DNA of 64,000 nt from Arenibacter hampyeongensis (GTDB lineage: Bacteria; Bacteroidota; Bacteroidia; Flavobacteriales; Flavobacteriaceae): contig NZ_PIOB01000002.1 of the NCBI RefSeq assembly GCF_002909255.1, forward strand, positions 62,001 through 126,000. Reading direction: 5' to 3'. Below are positions 29,967 to 38,175 of the stretch, one piece after another. A program made the position numbers and the translations under genes. The notes beneath the pieces are model-generated. The model was not told the origin of the DNA. It saw only the letters and a program-made list of their open reading frames with translations, and did not search any database. Position 1 is the stretch's first letter, and each line of letters starts with the position of its first letter.

Positions 29967-31688
29967 CTAATTATTAAGATTTTTTATCTCCTTTAGAAAC
30001 TTACTTTCATTGGTCTCGTTATCATTTGTGTTTTCATTGTAGGTGAAGTTGAAAAAGTTATCAAATTCCAAGGCCTTGGTCTTCCCATCCCCTACCGATA
30101 ATTGATATTGATAGGTAAAATCTTTACGTATATCCTCAACAATAATCTTATGCTCCTTACTGGGTGAATCTTCTTTTATTACTCGACGACCATAATCATT
30201 TCCCCAATCCAAACTGGCAATTACAGGCTCTTCCGTAATAAAATGTACTTCCACCTTATTGGGCCCTAATATATTTACAAAGGGACCTGCTGCAAACTCC
30301 AAATTGCCATCCTCCAATTTTACCATTTCTTGTACTTCGTTGTCTATAACGGCCGGTTTGTCCTTATTCTCGGCATATAAACTATTGTCGCCCATATTGG
30401 GGGCAAACTTGTATATATGACCCTCCCCAGTAGAGGCAAACAAGGCGTTATTGGCAACTGCCAAAGCGTATACCGTTCCATCAACGGAAGCTTCCCATAA
30501 AGCATGCCCGTTTTTGGTGCTTACCGCATAAACCTTGTCCGTTCCTCCCACATATAGCATATCGCCAGAGATAATGATCCTATGTGCCAAATAATTTCTT
30601 TTGGACCATATTACTTTCTTGGCATTTCTATTGTAAGCCGAAATGGAATTATCCGTCAGGATATAACTTATACTATCTTTAACCACCATTTCTTTGCCGC
30701 CTTTAAAAGACATGAAATCGGCCTGCTTGGCATTTTGACCTTCATCTAAAATACGGTTATCCGCAAATGTTTCCATGATGCCCTTTTCCCTGGATGATTG
30801 GGGGTGTACTATATTTTTTTCAGGCGTTATTAGAACAAAACAACCACCGGTACCTGCGAGTTGACCATTACTTGCACCGGTTTGCTTGTTAAAGAACATA
30901 GGCGACACCCTGCCCTGAGGTTGTATAATTTTTGTCCCCGTGGAAGCCATAGCACCTTCCAAAGTAAGGTCTTGGTATTTTTGAACATAAGTACCTTCTT
31001 TGCCAATTTTCCCCGTTTTTATATCCACCGCACAGAAGTAAGAATCTTTCCACGGCAATAGGGAGGCGCCAAAATAGGCCACCTCATCTTCTACCAAAAC
31101 ACCAGTTCTTACAGGCCAAAAGGATATGAGGGAATTGTTGTTCATTACCTTTTCCTTAATGTCCTGGGAAGGCGAAAATTTCCACACCAATTTACCGTTG
31201 GAAGCTTTTATACAATATCCATAACCGTCATCGGACCCGAAATACAATTTTCCAGAATGAAAGGTAGGCGCTACTCGTATTGGTCCCCCAGTGGTAAAAG
31301 TCCAAAGTTCCTTGCCCGTAGCTACATCCAAACAATGAATGGCATCATCCGCGGTAGAACCATAATACAATTTATCGCCTACTATTATTGGATAATAGGA
31401 CAAATCATAGTCCCTCATAGAGGGCAATGGACCACTATTGGCGTAGGTATCTTCCTTGGCAGGGCCGTACCAGGCCGGTACGGGCATTTGAGCCGCCGTA
31501 TATACCCAATCCTCACCTAAAGTAGCTGCATCCAATTGCACGGAAGAATTACCACTTCGGTAATTGTCCTTTTTAAATTGAGGCCAATCCTGTGGTGTGC
31601 TTTGCTGTTCTGCACAACTGTGGAAAATGATTATTGCAAGGAGTGGCAACAAGGCATTCTTCAAACTGCTTTTTATGGATATTTTCAT
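29967..31688 (-). CDS. PQQ-like beta-propeller lipoprotein, part 1
   Basis: About 573 residues from the ATG at 31688; a start at 31754 would overlap the ATPase gene and bury the signal. SPII signal ends IIFHSC (lipid Cys). The propeller (about 40-450) has repeated blades: YYGSTADDAIHCLDVATG, LYFGSDDGYGYCIKASNG, YVGGTDKVYAVSTKNGHALW and ALFASTGEGHIYKFAPN. The end (about 470-560) resembles an Ig/purple-acid-phosphatase N-terminal fold. The gene stops at TAG 29967-29969 after KNLNN, but the same frame continues open for 887 codons. PQQ-type propellers often bind no PQQ and act as protein-interaction scaffolds. Located in the envelope. Confidence 0.85.
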   Translation of the reverse strand: MKISIKSSLKNALLPLLAIIIFHSCAEQQSTPQDWPQFKKDNYRSGNSSVQLDAATLGEDWVYTAAQMPVPAWYGPAKEDTYANSGPLPSMRDYDLSYYPIIVGDKLYYGSTADDAIHCLDVATGKELWTFTTGGPIRVAPTFHSGKLYFGSDDGYGYCIKASNGKLVWKFSPSQDIKEKVMNNNSLISFWPVRTGVLVEDEVAYFGASLLPWKDSYFCAVDIKTGKIGKEGTYVQKYQDLTLEGAMASTGTKIIQPQGRVSPMFFNKQTGASNGQLAGTGGCFVLITPEKNIVHPQSSREKGIMETFADNRILDEGQNAKQADFMSFKGGKEMVVKDSISYILTDNSISAYNRNAKKVIWSKRNYLAHRIIISGDMLYVGGTDKVYAVSTKNGHALWEASVDGTVYALAVANNALFASTGEGHIYKFAPNMGDNSLYAENKDKPAVIDNEVQEMVKLEDGNLEFAAGPFVNILGPNKVEVHFITEEPVIASLDWGNDYGRRVIKEDSPSKEHKIIVEDIRKDFTYQYQLSVGDGKTKALEFDNFFNFTYNENTNDNETNESKFLKEIKNLNN

Positions 31689-31701
31689 GATTGCGGTATA
31701 T

Positions 31702-32364
31702 CTATGATTTATTTTTAATTTTTCCCTTATGTAGATTAACGGTTCTAGTGGCATAACTATCGGCTAAATTTCCATGGGTCACCATAACTACCGTTCCTCC
31801 ATTATCCTGAAACTTTTTTAGGTAGTGTAAAACCTCGACCGTATTTTTTTCATCCAAATTTCCAGTGGGCTCATCGGCCAAAATTATGGATGGCTTTGTA
31901 ATCATTGCCCTTACCAAGGCAACCCGCTGTTTTTCGCCAGCACTCAATTCGGAGGGTTTATGGTAGAGACGGTCCTTTATTCCCAGTTCCTCCGCAATTA
32001 GTATCACCTCTTCCTTGCTTATTGCAATATTGTCCAGTTTGTTCAATAACAAGATGTTGTCCATTGCGTTGAGATAGGGCAACAAATGGTATGACTGGAA
32101 TACAAAACCTATTTCCTTGGCTCGATAAATTGCACGTTCTTTTTCCGATAGCGAAAAGAGATCACGCTTGTTTACCACAATTCCTCCGGAGCTAGGTTTC
32201 AGCATACCGCCCAAAACAAACAAAAGGGTAGATTTACCACTGCCACTTTCGCCCTTCACCAAAACAAATTCCGAGATAGCAATAGTAAGGTCTATTGAAT
32301 CCAATGCCGTAACCTGATTTTGGCCTGCCGTATAGGATTTGGTAATTTTTTGAATAGATATCAT
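31702..32364 (-). CDS. ABC transporter ATPase, MacB/LolD type
   Basis: 220 residues. Walker A GESGSGKST, Q-loop VFQSYHLLPYL, signature LSAGEKQR, Walker B SIILADEP followed by TGNLDE, and switch His in VVMVTHG identify the LolD/MacB/FtsE subgroup. That group powers mechanotransmission at the envelope, not import. 1 nt downstream of the permease stop and 13 nt before the propeller lipoprotein ATG. Together with the permease it may release or fold lipoproteins such as the propeller protein. Confidence 0.93.
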   Translation of the reverse strand: MISIQKITKSYTAGQNQVTALDSIDLTIAISEFVLVKGESGSGKSTLLFVLGGMLKPSSGGIVVNKRDLFSLSEKERAIYRAKEIGFVFQSYHLLPYLNAMDNILLLNKLDNIAISKEEVILIAEELGIKDRLYHKPSELSAGEKQRVALVRAMITKPSIILADEPTGNLDEKNTVEVLHYLKKFQDNGGTVVMVTHGNLADSYATRTVNLHKGKIKNKS

Positions 32365-32365
32365 T

Positions 32366-33502
32366 TTAGTGCTCGTTTAATAATTTGGCTGAATCCTGGT
32401 TTACCGCCCAAACAATTGGCAACATCGAAGCCAACACTGCAAACAAAGGTCCCAATAGTACGGCTAGGTATAGCAAATTAAACACAGGATCAACAGCTAC
32501 CATAGTAACATTAAAAATTTTTGGTCCCAAGTTCATGGAGACCAAGGTACCTAGGGCGAATCCTAAAACAGATCCAACTACCCCTATTACAATTGCCCTT
32601 TGTAAAAATAGACTACTTATTTTCCAGGCTGAAAAGCCCAATGCCCGCATAATTCCAATTTCATGGGTCCTGTCCTTAACGTTCCCCATGGCCACAGACC
32701 CCAACCATATCGCACAGATAATCAATATAATGGGAAATAAAAGGGCGAAGTATTTGTCTGTCATTTTTCTTTGGTTCTCACGGGCATCCGCAATCGTGGA
32801 ATTCATGATCACTTTGGCCTCAGGGGCTATTTTGGCCAGCTCCTTTCTCAATTCGGTCAAGGGGTCCCCATTTTTCGTGGAACACATACAGTTCAATGCC
32901 ATTACTTCATTGACCCGCCCCTTCATATTTGTCAAATCCTGTAAAGTTGCCAAATCGAAATAGACCCTAATATCATCCTCGCTTCCAACTTCTGAAAGCG
33001 TTTTTATAACTTCAAATTCCTTATCAAAAAAAGTGATGGTTTCCCCCTCCGCTAGGTTAAACTGCTGTGCCAATTCATACCCTAAATATACTTTCCCCGG
33101 TGGGATGGCAAATATCATTTTGGACTTGTTGGAACCCATAGGTTCCCGCTCTTCCTTGGAAATTCCTGATAAAATAATTTCTTTATCCCTCCAATGTATC
33201 CGTTTGTGCAAGGTGGCCGTGAGATGCGAATAATTCACCGATTTTTGTTCGATCATTTTGTCCACCACTTTCTCCGACATGGTTAGATCGGAATAGCCTT
33301 GTAGCCAAAATTGATTCATATCCGATGCCACTGGAATTATTCGCACATTGAACCCCATATTCCGAGTGAGCAACCTAGTCTCATCTTGGGTGGCTTTGGT
33401 TATAGTATAAAAAGCTACTACCAGGGCCACAATGGTTATCATTGCCAACAAGCCCATTAAAAAATTGAATTTTCTATGTATTATCTCTTTAAATACCAAC
33501 AT
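32366..33502 (-). CDS. FtsX/MacB-family ABC permease
   Basis: About 378 residues from ATG 33502; the frame extends to a TTG at 33532 that would overlap the ThiF gene. Topology: one N-terminal helix (about 16-38, LMGLLAMITIVALVVAFY), a periplasmic domain (about 40-250), then three helices at the C-terminus (LLFPIILIICAIWLGSVAM; VIGVVGSVLGFALGTLVS; LYLAVLLGPLFAVLASMLP). This is the four-helix FtsX/LolCE/MacB layout. The block HEIGIMRALGFSAWKI is the ATPase coupling helix. The periplasmic loop has CMCS, an unusual Cys pair. No linked efflux partner such as MacA or TolC is present. Confidence 0.9.
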   Translation of the reverse strand: MLVFKEIIHRKFNFLMGLLAMITIVALVVAFYTITKATQDETRLLTRNMGFNVRIIPVASDMNQFWLQGYSDLTMSEKVVDKMIEQKSVNYSHLTATLHKRIHWRDKEIILSGISKEEREPMGSNKSKMIFAIPPGKVYLGYELAQQFNLAEGETITFFDKEFEVIKTLSEVGSEDDIRVYFDLATLQDLTNMKGRVNEVMALNCMCSTKNGDPLTELRKELAKIAPEAKVIMNSTIADARENQRKMTDKYFALLFPIILIICAIWLGSVAMGNVKDRTHEIGIMRALGFSAWKISSLFLQRAIVIGVVGSVLGFALGTLVSMNLGPKIFNVTMVAVDPVFNLLYLAVLLGPLFAVLASMLPIVWAVNQDSAKLLNEH

Positions 33503-33507
33503 AATTT

Positions 33508-34260
33508 TTAGCTTACTTGTTGCTCCTGACAAATTTCACACCCTTTTCTTGTTTGAATATTTATGGTATTGAAGGTCATAGTTCTTAAATCCATTGTCAA
33601 TAGCCTATTCTTTAAGGCTTCCCCAAAACCTGATATTAATTTAATGGCCTCCATAGCCCCTAAACAGGCTACCGTACCAGAGACAGCCCCGAATACGGGA
33701 AACCTTCGTTGCCAAGCCGCAGGTTGGGCAGGATACAAACAGGACAGGCATGCAGTTTCTCCGGGAACGATGGTAGTAATTTGAGCTTCCAGCTCATACA
33801 TGGCACAATCCACCAATGGTTTCCCCTGCCGAACTGCCTCCCTATTCATTAAAAACCGCTCTTCAAAAAGTGGCGCCCCATCAACAACTACATCGGCCAT
33901 GCCCACTAAATTGGCTACGTTGTCCTCATTAATATTCTCAGGAACGCCGATAATATTTATATTGGGGTTCAACTCCCTCAACCTTCTTTCAACCGATTCA
34001 ATACGTGGTTTTCCCAACCAATCATGTGTCATTAGTAATTGCCTGTTAAGATCGCTGGGTTTTACGTTCCCAGCGTGAGCCAACACAAGAGTGCCAACTC
34101 CCGCAGCTGCCAGTTCATAGGCCACTACACTGCCCAACCCCCCGCATCTGGAAACCAGCACAGTACTATTCTTTAATCTTTCCTGTCCTTCCTTACCATG
34201 CCCAGGGACATCCAATTGCCATTCGTAAATAGACAGCTCTTCCTTTGTCAGTTTTTCCAT
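33508..34260 (-). CDS. E1-like ThiF/MoeB/HesA adenylyltransferase, divergent
   Basis: 250 residues. MoeB and ThiF adenylate the C-terminal Gly of a partner ubiquitin-like protein. The nucleotide loop is VLVSRCGGLGSVVAYELAAAG. The Arg finger region 'PSDLNRQLL' is kept, but the usual Asp-rich 'L.D.D.V' segment before it is AHAGNV, so the ATP-ribose contacts differ. The later Asp is present (VVDGAP), followed by LFEERF where most have D-N-x-x-T-R. Two Cys pairs (CLSC and CEIC near the C-terminus) probably bind zinc. No rhodanese domain. It directly abuts the MoaD-like gene (stop at 34261, start at 34260), which should be its partner. Confidence 0.88.
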   Translation of the reverse strand: MEKLTKEELSIYEWQLDVPGHGKEGQERLKNSTVLVSRCGGLGSVVAYELAAAGVGTLVLAHAGNVKPSDLNRQLLMTHDWLGKPRIESVERRLRELNPNINIIGVPENINEDNVANLVGMADVVVDGAPLFEERFLMNREAVRQGKPLVDCAMYELEAQITTIVPGETACLSCLYPAQPAAWQRRFPVFGAVSGTVACLGAMEAIKLISGFGEALKNRLLTMDLRTMTFNTINIQTRKGCEICQEQQVS

Positions 34261-34545
34261 CTATCCTCCTGCTATTGGTGACATTAACATTAATTCATCA
34301 CCCTGGTTCAAAGGAGTATTATCGTCATAGTTCACCTGTATTTGATTCACTGCAATAAGGTTGAAATTCCTGTAGCTCCCATCGGCATTGAACAATGTTG
34401 ATGTAATCCCCGGCCCATAGCGCTTAGAGATTTTTTGCAAAACAACTTGGACATGTTCATCATCATCAATTGAAATAGTATCCACATCCACGCCGGTATG
34501 TGTTTTTATTTGCGCCGTAAAACGTAATTTTATTTCCTTCTTCAT
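34261..34545 (-). CDS. MoaD/ThiS-like ubiquitin-fold sulfur carrier
   Basis: 94 residues, a beta-grasp protein ending in MLMSPIAGG. The free C-terminal Gly-Gly is what E1-like enzymes adenylate and later convert to a thiocarboxylate. Start strand KLRFTAQIKTHTGVDVDTI and a conserved tail LNQGDELMLMSPIAGG fit MoaD. It is somewhat longer than typical MoaD or ThiS (about 65-85). Lies between modC (1 nt gap) and the E1-like gene (no gap), so translational coupling is likely. Similar MoaD-E1 pairs accompany tungsten aldehyde oxidoreductases in other bacteria, but no such enzyme is encoded here. Confidence 0.9.
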   Translation of the reverse strand: MKKEIKLRFTAQIKTHTGVDVDTISIDDDEHVQVVLQKISKRYGPGITSTLFNADGSYRNFNLIAVNQIQVNYDDNTPLNQGDELMLMSPIAGG

Positions 34546-34546
34546 C

Positions 34547-35197
34547 TTATTTTTTTTTACTTACTTCAAGTAGTTTTCCCTTTTCCAATCTCAATACCCT
34601 GTTGGCCAATTTACTGGCTTCCAATTGGGAATGCGAGACGTGCAAAACGGTAATCTTAAGTTTGTCTTTTAGTTTTATCAATAAATTATACATATCCTCC
34701 TTGGTGTTTTCATCCAAAGCGCTCAAGGGTTCATCCAAGCATAAAATATGTGGGTAATAGCTCAATGCCCTTCCCAGGGCGACGCGCTGTCTTTCTCCCC
34801 CACTTAGATTATGCGCCCCACGCTTCAACAAATGATCTATACCCAACATAACGGCCAGCTCGGTTACGCGTTGATCGATTTGAGTTTTGTTCCACTTTCT
34901 AATTTTTAAGGCAAACCCAATATTTTCTGCAATGGTCATGTTCTTAAACAAAGCTCCATCCTGCGGTACATAACCAATTCCACGCAGCCCAGGTACCAGG
35001 TCGGTTATATTAATCCCATTTAACCAAATTTCCCCTTGCTGTATTTTTCGCAATCCACAAATTGCTTCCAATATGGTAGACTTGCCACACCCAGTTTTGC
35101 CCATGAGTACTACATATTCCCCCTTTTCAATTTTAAAATTGACATTGGATAGTTCAAAACTTCCTTGTTCAATATATAAGTCCTTACAATGTATCAT
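34547..35197 (-). CDS. modC: Molybdate/tungstate-type ABC importer ATPase
   Basis: 216 residues. Walker A GKTGCGKST, Q-loop YVPQDGALF, signature LSGGERQR, Walker B HILCLDEP, switch His TVLHVSH. The sequence and size match short ModC/TupC/WtpC-type ATPases: the C-terminal TOBE regulatory domain found in E. coli ModC is absent, so substrate feedback at the ATPase is not expected. Starts directly after the modB stop. Confidence 0.85.
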   Translation of the reverse strand: MIHCKDLYIEQGSFELSNVNFKIEKGEYVVLMGKTGCGKSTILEAICGLRKIQQGEIWLNGINITDLVPGLRGIGYVPQDGALFKNMTIAENIGFALKIRKWNKTQIDQRVTELAVMLGIDHLLKRGAHNLSGGERQRVALGRALSYYPHILCLDEPLSALDENTKEDMYNLLIKLKDKLKITVLHVSHSQLEASKLANRVLRLEKGKLLEVSKKK

Positions 35198-35971
35198 TTA
35201 CAGAGCTGTTGTTTTGTCCCCAAACATTCTAACCACCATTAAAACGGCAAAACCTGCAGCTATCATAATCAATGACACTGCCACTGCGGCTTCAATATTT
35301 CCTACGGACATTTCCAAAAAAACCGTTGTCGGCAATACCTCGGTACGCATCCTGGTAGCTCCTGAAAAAATCAATATTGGACCAAATTCTCCCAATGCCC
35401 TCGCCCATGCCAAGGAAGCAGCCGTTAAAATCCCATTTTTGGCCTGGGGCAATAGAATATGAATAAAAGACTGTTGCTGATTACATCCCAATGTCAGCGC
35501 TACCTGTTCCTGTCTGTTGTTTATTTGCATAAAGGTTACGTGCATGGTCCTTACCGCAAAAGCACAGGCAACCATGAACTGTGCAATTACAATACTATAA
35601 ACGGTATAGGTAATTCTTAAGTGACTCTCAATAAATTGACCTGGTGCCGTCTGAAACAAAATGAGTAAGCTTAAACCAATGACCAAAGGAGGCAATACAA
35701 TGGGGATATCCAGAACCGCATCGAGAAATTTTTTCAAACGAAACTCGAATCTTGCCATAAAATACCCTATGGGAATTGCGACCACTACACTTAAGACCAT
35801 GGTAATCGTACAGGTAATCAAGCTTAACTTTATGGCATATTGAATTTCCCTACTGGCCAGGGCTTCCCAGATATGACCTGGGCTTGTATAGGAAAAATCC
35901 GCTACCATCATGGCCAAAATCAAAATGATATAGGTTGATCCAATGACCCCCATGACCAAGTAAAAAGGCAC
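35198..35971 (-). CDS. modB: Molybdate/tungstate-type ABC permease
   Basis: 257 residues with about six hydrophobic segments (for example YIILILAMMVADF, LSLITCTITMVLSVVVAIPIGYFMA, VLDIPIVLPPLVIGLSLLILF, AVAVSLIMIAAGFAVLMVVRM). The EAA-type coupling loop is RQEQVALTLGCNQQQSFIHI followed by LPQAK; ASLAWARALGEFGPILIF is the conserved ModB/CysT helix. The start is GTG 35971 as the frame has no ATG just upstream, but the frame is open for about 21 more codons, so the true start could be further up. 59 nt after the binding-protein gene. Confidence 0.85.
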   Translation of the reverse strand: MPFYLVMGVIGSTYIILILAMMVADFSYTSPGHIWEALASREIQYAIKLSLITCTITMVLSVVVAIPIGYFMARFEFRLKKFLDAVLDIPIVLPPLVIGLSLLILFQTAPGQFIESHLRITYTVYSIVIAQFMVACAFAVRTMHVTFMQINNRQEQVALTLGCNQQQSFIHILLPQAKNGILTAASLAWARALGEFGPILIFSGATRMRTEVLPTTVFLEMSVGNIEAAVAVSLIMIAAGFAVLMVVRMFGDKTTAL

Positions 35972-36030
35972 ATTGGACCTTAGCTTTAATTCCTTGTTAT
36001 GTACATTTAAACTTTCGATATTATGCTGAT

Positions 36031-37494
36031 CTAAATTTTATCAAATTCCCAATGAAAGCCATTTTTCAAGTATTGCTCTCTTGATGCTGTACTGGTAATG
36101 GACTTAAGCAAGCGTTTAAGTAAATACTGATGGTTGGAATTCACCGATATCCCAAAGTTCTGTAAGGCACTGGCTTCTTTTTCGGTAAGCTCTACCATAT
36201 CCAATTTGTCCCTAACTTGAGCAATATTGGCTTCATAAACAACTACCGCATCCAAAGATCCCGTACGGATCTGGTTCACCAATAAATCGGCCGTCGGGGT
36301 CTGAGATCTAACATTTTTATACACATCTTCCCAAAGCCCTTGACTTTCCAAAAGTTTTTTCGTCAAAGCTCCCAAAGCGCTCTGATCGTGGTTACAGACA
36401 CCAAGTTGCAGATCCTTCTGGGTCAAATCCTTTAAATTTCCAATTTTTTTAGGATTCCCTTTTTTAGTGGCGATTACAATTTTAGTATTGGAAATATCCG
36501 TTATGTCCGTGAACTTAGTCTCTACTTGAGTCATAAACGAAACATCGCAGGACAGATAGGCATCCGGACGTTGACCGGCCTTAATCTGTGAAACCAAAAT
36601 ACCACAACCGTTATATACTCGGTCCACTTTTACCCCTTCACGTTGTTCAAAAGCATTGATGGTCTGATCTACGGCCACTCGGTTCACCCCTCCACTATAA
36701 AACAACAAACGTGGGTTTTCGTCCCACAAATCACCCTCTATTGGACGGTAGCCCATGTCTTTAAACGCTATTAATCCCATATCACTTGCGGAAAGGTAAC
36801 GCATAAATTTTAAGGCTTCTGTCGGTTGCTGAGAGGACTTTAGCACTCCTATGGTTATGCTTTTATCATATTTGGAAAATTCTTCATTTTCAATAATGTC
36901 AATTTCACCGTATTGATTGGCCGTTGCGTCCCAAATTATACCCACATCTGCCGTTCCCAATTTAAGTGTATTGGCCACTTCGTTAACAGTGGGCATCTGT
37001 ACCAGTAAATTACTTTGTAGGGAATCCCAATGTCCTAATCCTGTAAATATCTTTTTTGTTAAACGCCCTATAGAGGCAGCGTCAGGATTGGCAATGGCCA
37101 CTTTTATATTCTTATTAAAAAGGTCCTCGATTTTTGAGATTCCTTTAGGATTTCCTTTGGCAACGGCAATTACAGGTTGCATATGAGCCAGTGCTTGTGT
37201 TTCTTGAACCAAACCAAAATTAATGGCCTCATCTATATAACTTCTGTCCCCAGCAATATAGAGGTCTCCTTGTTTTGCCACACGTAGATTGGAAAGTAAG
37301 GTACCGGAACCTCCATATTGCAAATCTACCCGCACACCATACTGCTTATAGTATTCCTGGGCAACCTTTTCTACCACAGGTTTTATCCCAGCTGCGCAAT
37401 ACAATAAAATAGAAGTATCACTTTTTTTTGAAGTGCAGCCAAGCAAACCTAATATAATAACCCAAACTAGCCCGAAATGTATTCTTAAGCCCAT
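36031..37494 (-). CDS. modA: Tandem-duplicated ModA-like substrate-binding lipoprotein
   Basis: 487 residues, about twice the normal 230-260. SPII signal ends LLGC (lipid Cys 20). Two homologous solute-binding modules follow. Module 1 (about 27-262): ILLYCAAGIKPVVEKVAQEY, QYGGSGTLLSNLRVAKQGDLYIAGD, VIAVAKGNPKGI, GTADVGIIWDA. Module 2 (about 267-487): LLFYSGGVNRVAVDQTINAF, VYNGCGILVSQIKAGQRPDAYLSCD, IVIATKKGNPKKI, GSLDAVVVYEA. The second has Gly-Cys-Gly where the first has GSG, so the two sites may bind different oxyanions or metal forms. First gene of the operon. Such fused ModA modules are unusual. Confidence 0.9.
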   Translation of the reverse strand: MGLRIHFGLVWVIILGLLGCTSKKSDTSILLYCAAGIKPVVEKVAQEYYKQYGVRVDLQYGGSGTLLSNLRVAKQGDLYIAGDRSYIDEAINFGLVQETQALAHMQPVIAVAKGNPKGISKIEDLFNKNIKVAIANPDAASIGRLTKKIFTGLGHWDSLQSNLLVQMPTVNEVANTLKLGTADVGIIWDATANQYGEIDIIENEEFSKYDKSITIGVLKSSQQPTEALKFMRYLSASDMGLIAFKDMGYRPIEGDLWDENPRLLFYSGGVNRVAVDQTINAFEQREGVKVDRVYNGCGILVSQIKAGQRPDAYLSCDVSFMTQVETKFTDITDISNTKIVIATKKGNPKKIGNLKDLTQKDLQLGVCNHDQSALGALTKKLLESQGLWEDVYKNVRSQTPTADLLVNQIRTGSLDAVVVYEANIAQVRDKLDMVELTEKEASALQNFGISVNSNHQYLLKRLLKSITSTASREQYLKNGFHWEFDKI

Positions 37495-37890
37495 CGTAAT
37501 ATTTTTAAATTTTTAGCCCGATCTTTTGGGCTATTGCAATAGGAATTATTTCCTTTAGCCTTCCAATTACCAATAACATTTGTTTTTACACTACTTCTTA
37601 CTTAAAAAACTTAATTAATGGTTCATTAAACGGAATACTACTTAGCATTTTCGCTAAAATATATATAAATATTTTACTTATAGTTAAATATATTGACTAT
37701 TTTGAATTTAATTGAGGAGTATTGGGACATACAAACCGCTTCAGGTCGGAATGTACGGCTTAGTTAAAATCATATTATAAGTTGCCCCTAAGATTTTGAA
37801 GAGGCCAATGGGCTTATTGTTAGAATTAAAAAATGTTATTCAAATATTGCCTTATTTCCAGGAATGCCTACAATACTACTTTATTCTTTC

Positions 37891-37920
37891 TTGATTAACA
37901 TAATATTTTTTTTATCTTTC
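37891..37920 (+). promoter_or_regulatory. Candidate Bacteroidota promoter for the permease operon
   Basis: TTG at 37891-37893 and TATCTTTC at 37913-37920, 19 nt apart, fit the -33 TTG / -7 TAnnTTTG promoter of Bacteroidota with one mismatch at the last base. It would give a leader of roughly 250 nt before the permease ATG. Confidence 0.35.
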
Positions 37921-37958
37921 CTTGAAGCTTAAGTAGAGCATTGAATATTTTTTTTTAG

Positions 37959-38132
37959 AAATCCCAGGCCAAATTCTTAATTAAACTGTGGCTTAGGAGC
38001 GATGCGCTATTTACTCCTTCAAAGGATGAAGAGTTTCTTAGGCTGGCTTTCGAAAAAGTGGCCCGATATGAATGCAACGAGACCGGTCAGGGTTTAGATG
38101 ACATGTGGGTTGACCATTCGTTTCTTTTGTAA
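37959..38132 (+). pseudogene. Open frame without a start, possible gene remnant
   Basis: Between a TAG at 37956 and a TAA at 38130 the frame encodes 57 residues with protein-like composition (LFTPSKDEEFLRLAFEKVAR, then YECNETGQGLDDMW). The only ATG is close to the end. It ends 43 nt before the permease gene. Could be the tail of a lost gene, or chance. I do not recognise it. Confidence 0.25.
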
Positions 38133-38175
38133 ATAGACATAGTACCAACCAATATAAATAAATAACCCACCAAGT

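Larger units (their letters stand above)
37495..38175. other. 0.68-kb divergent intergenic region
   Basis: AT-rich region between the mod operon (leftward) and the permease gene (rightward). It should hold both promoters. It carries a small hairpin AGCCC / GGGCT at 37515-37532, a candidate rightward promoter at 37891-37920, and a start-less open frame at 37959-38132 that may be a gene remnant. Confidence 0.5.

Noticed and set aside
37515-37532. Small hairpin upstream of the mod operon, considered as a molybdenum-cofactor riboswitch or ModE site
   Set aside because: Only a 5-bp stem; lacks the conserved Moco RNA core and the ModE-type palindrome.
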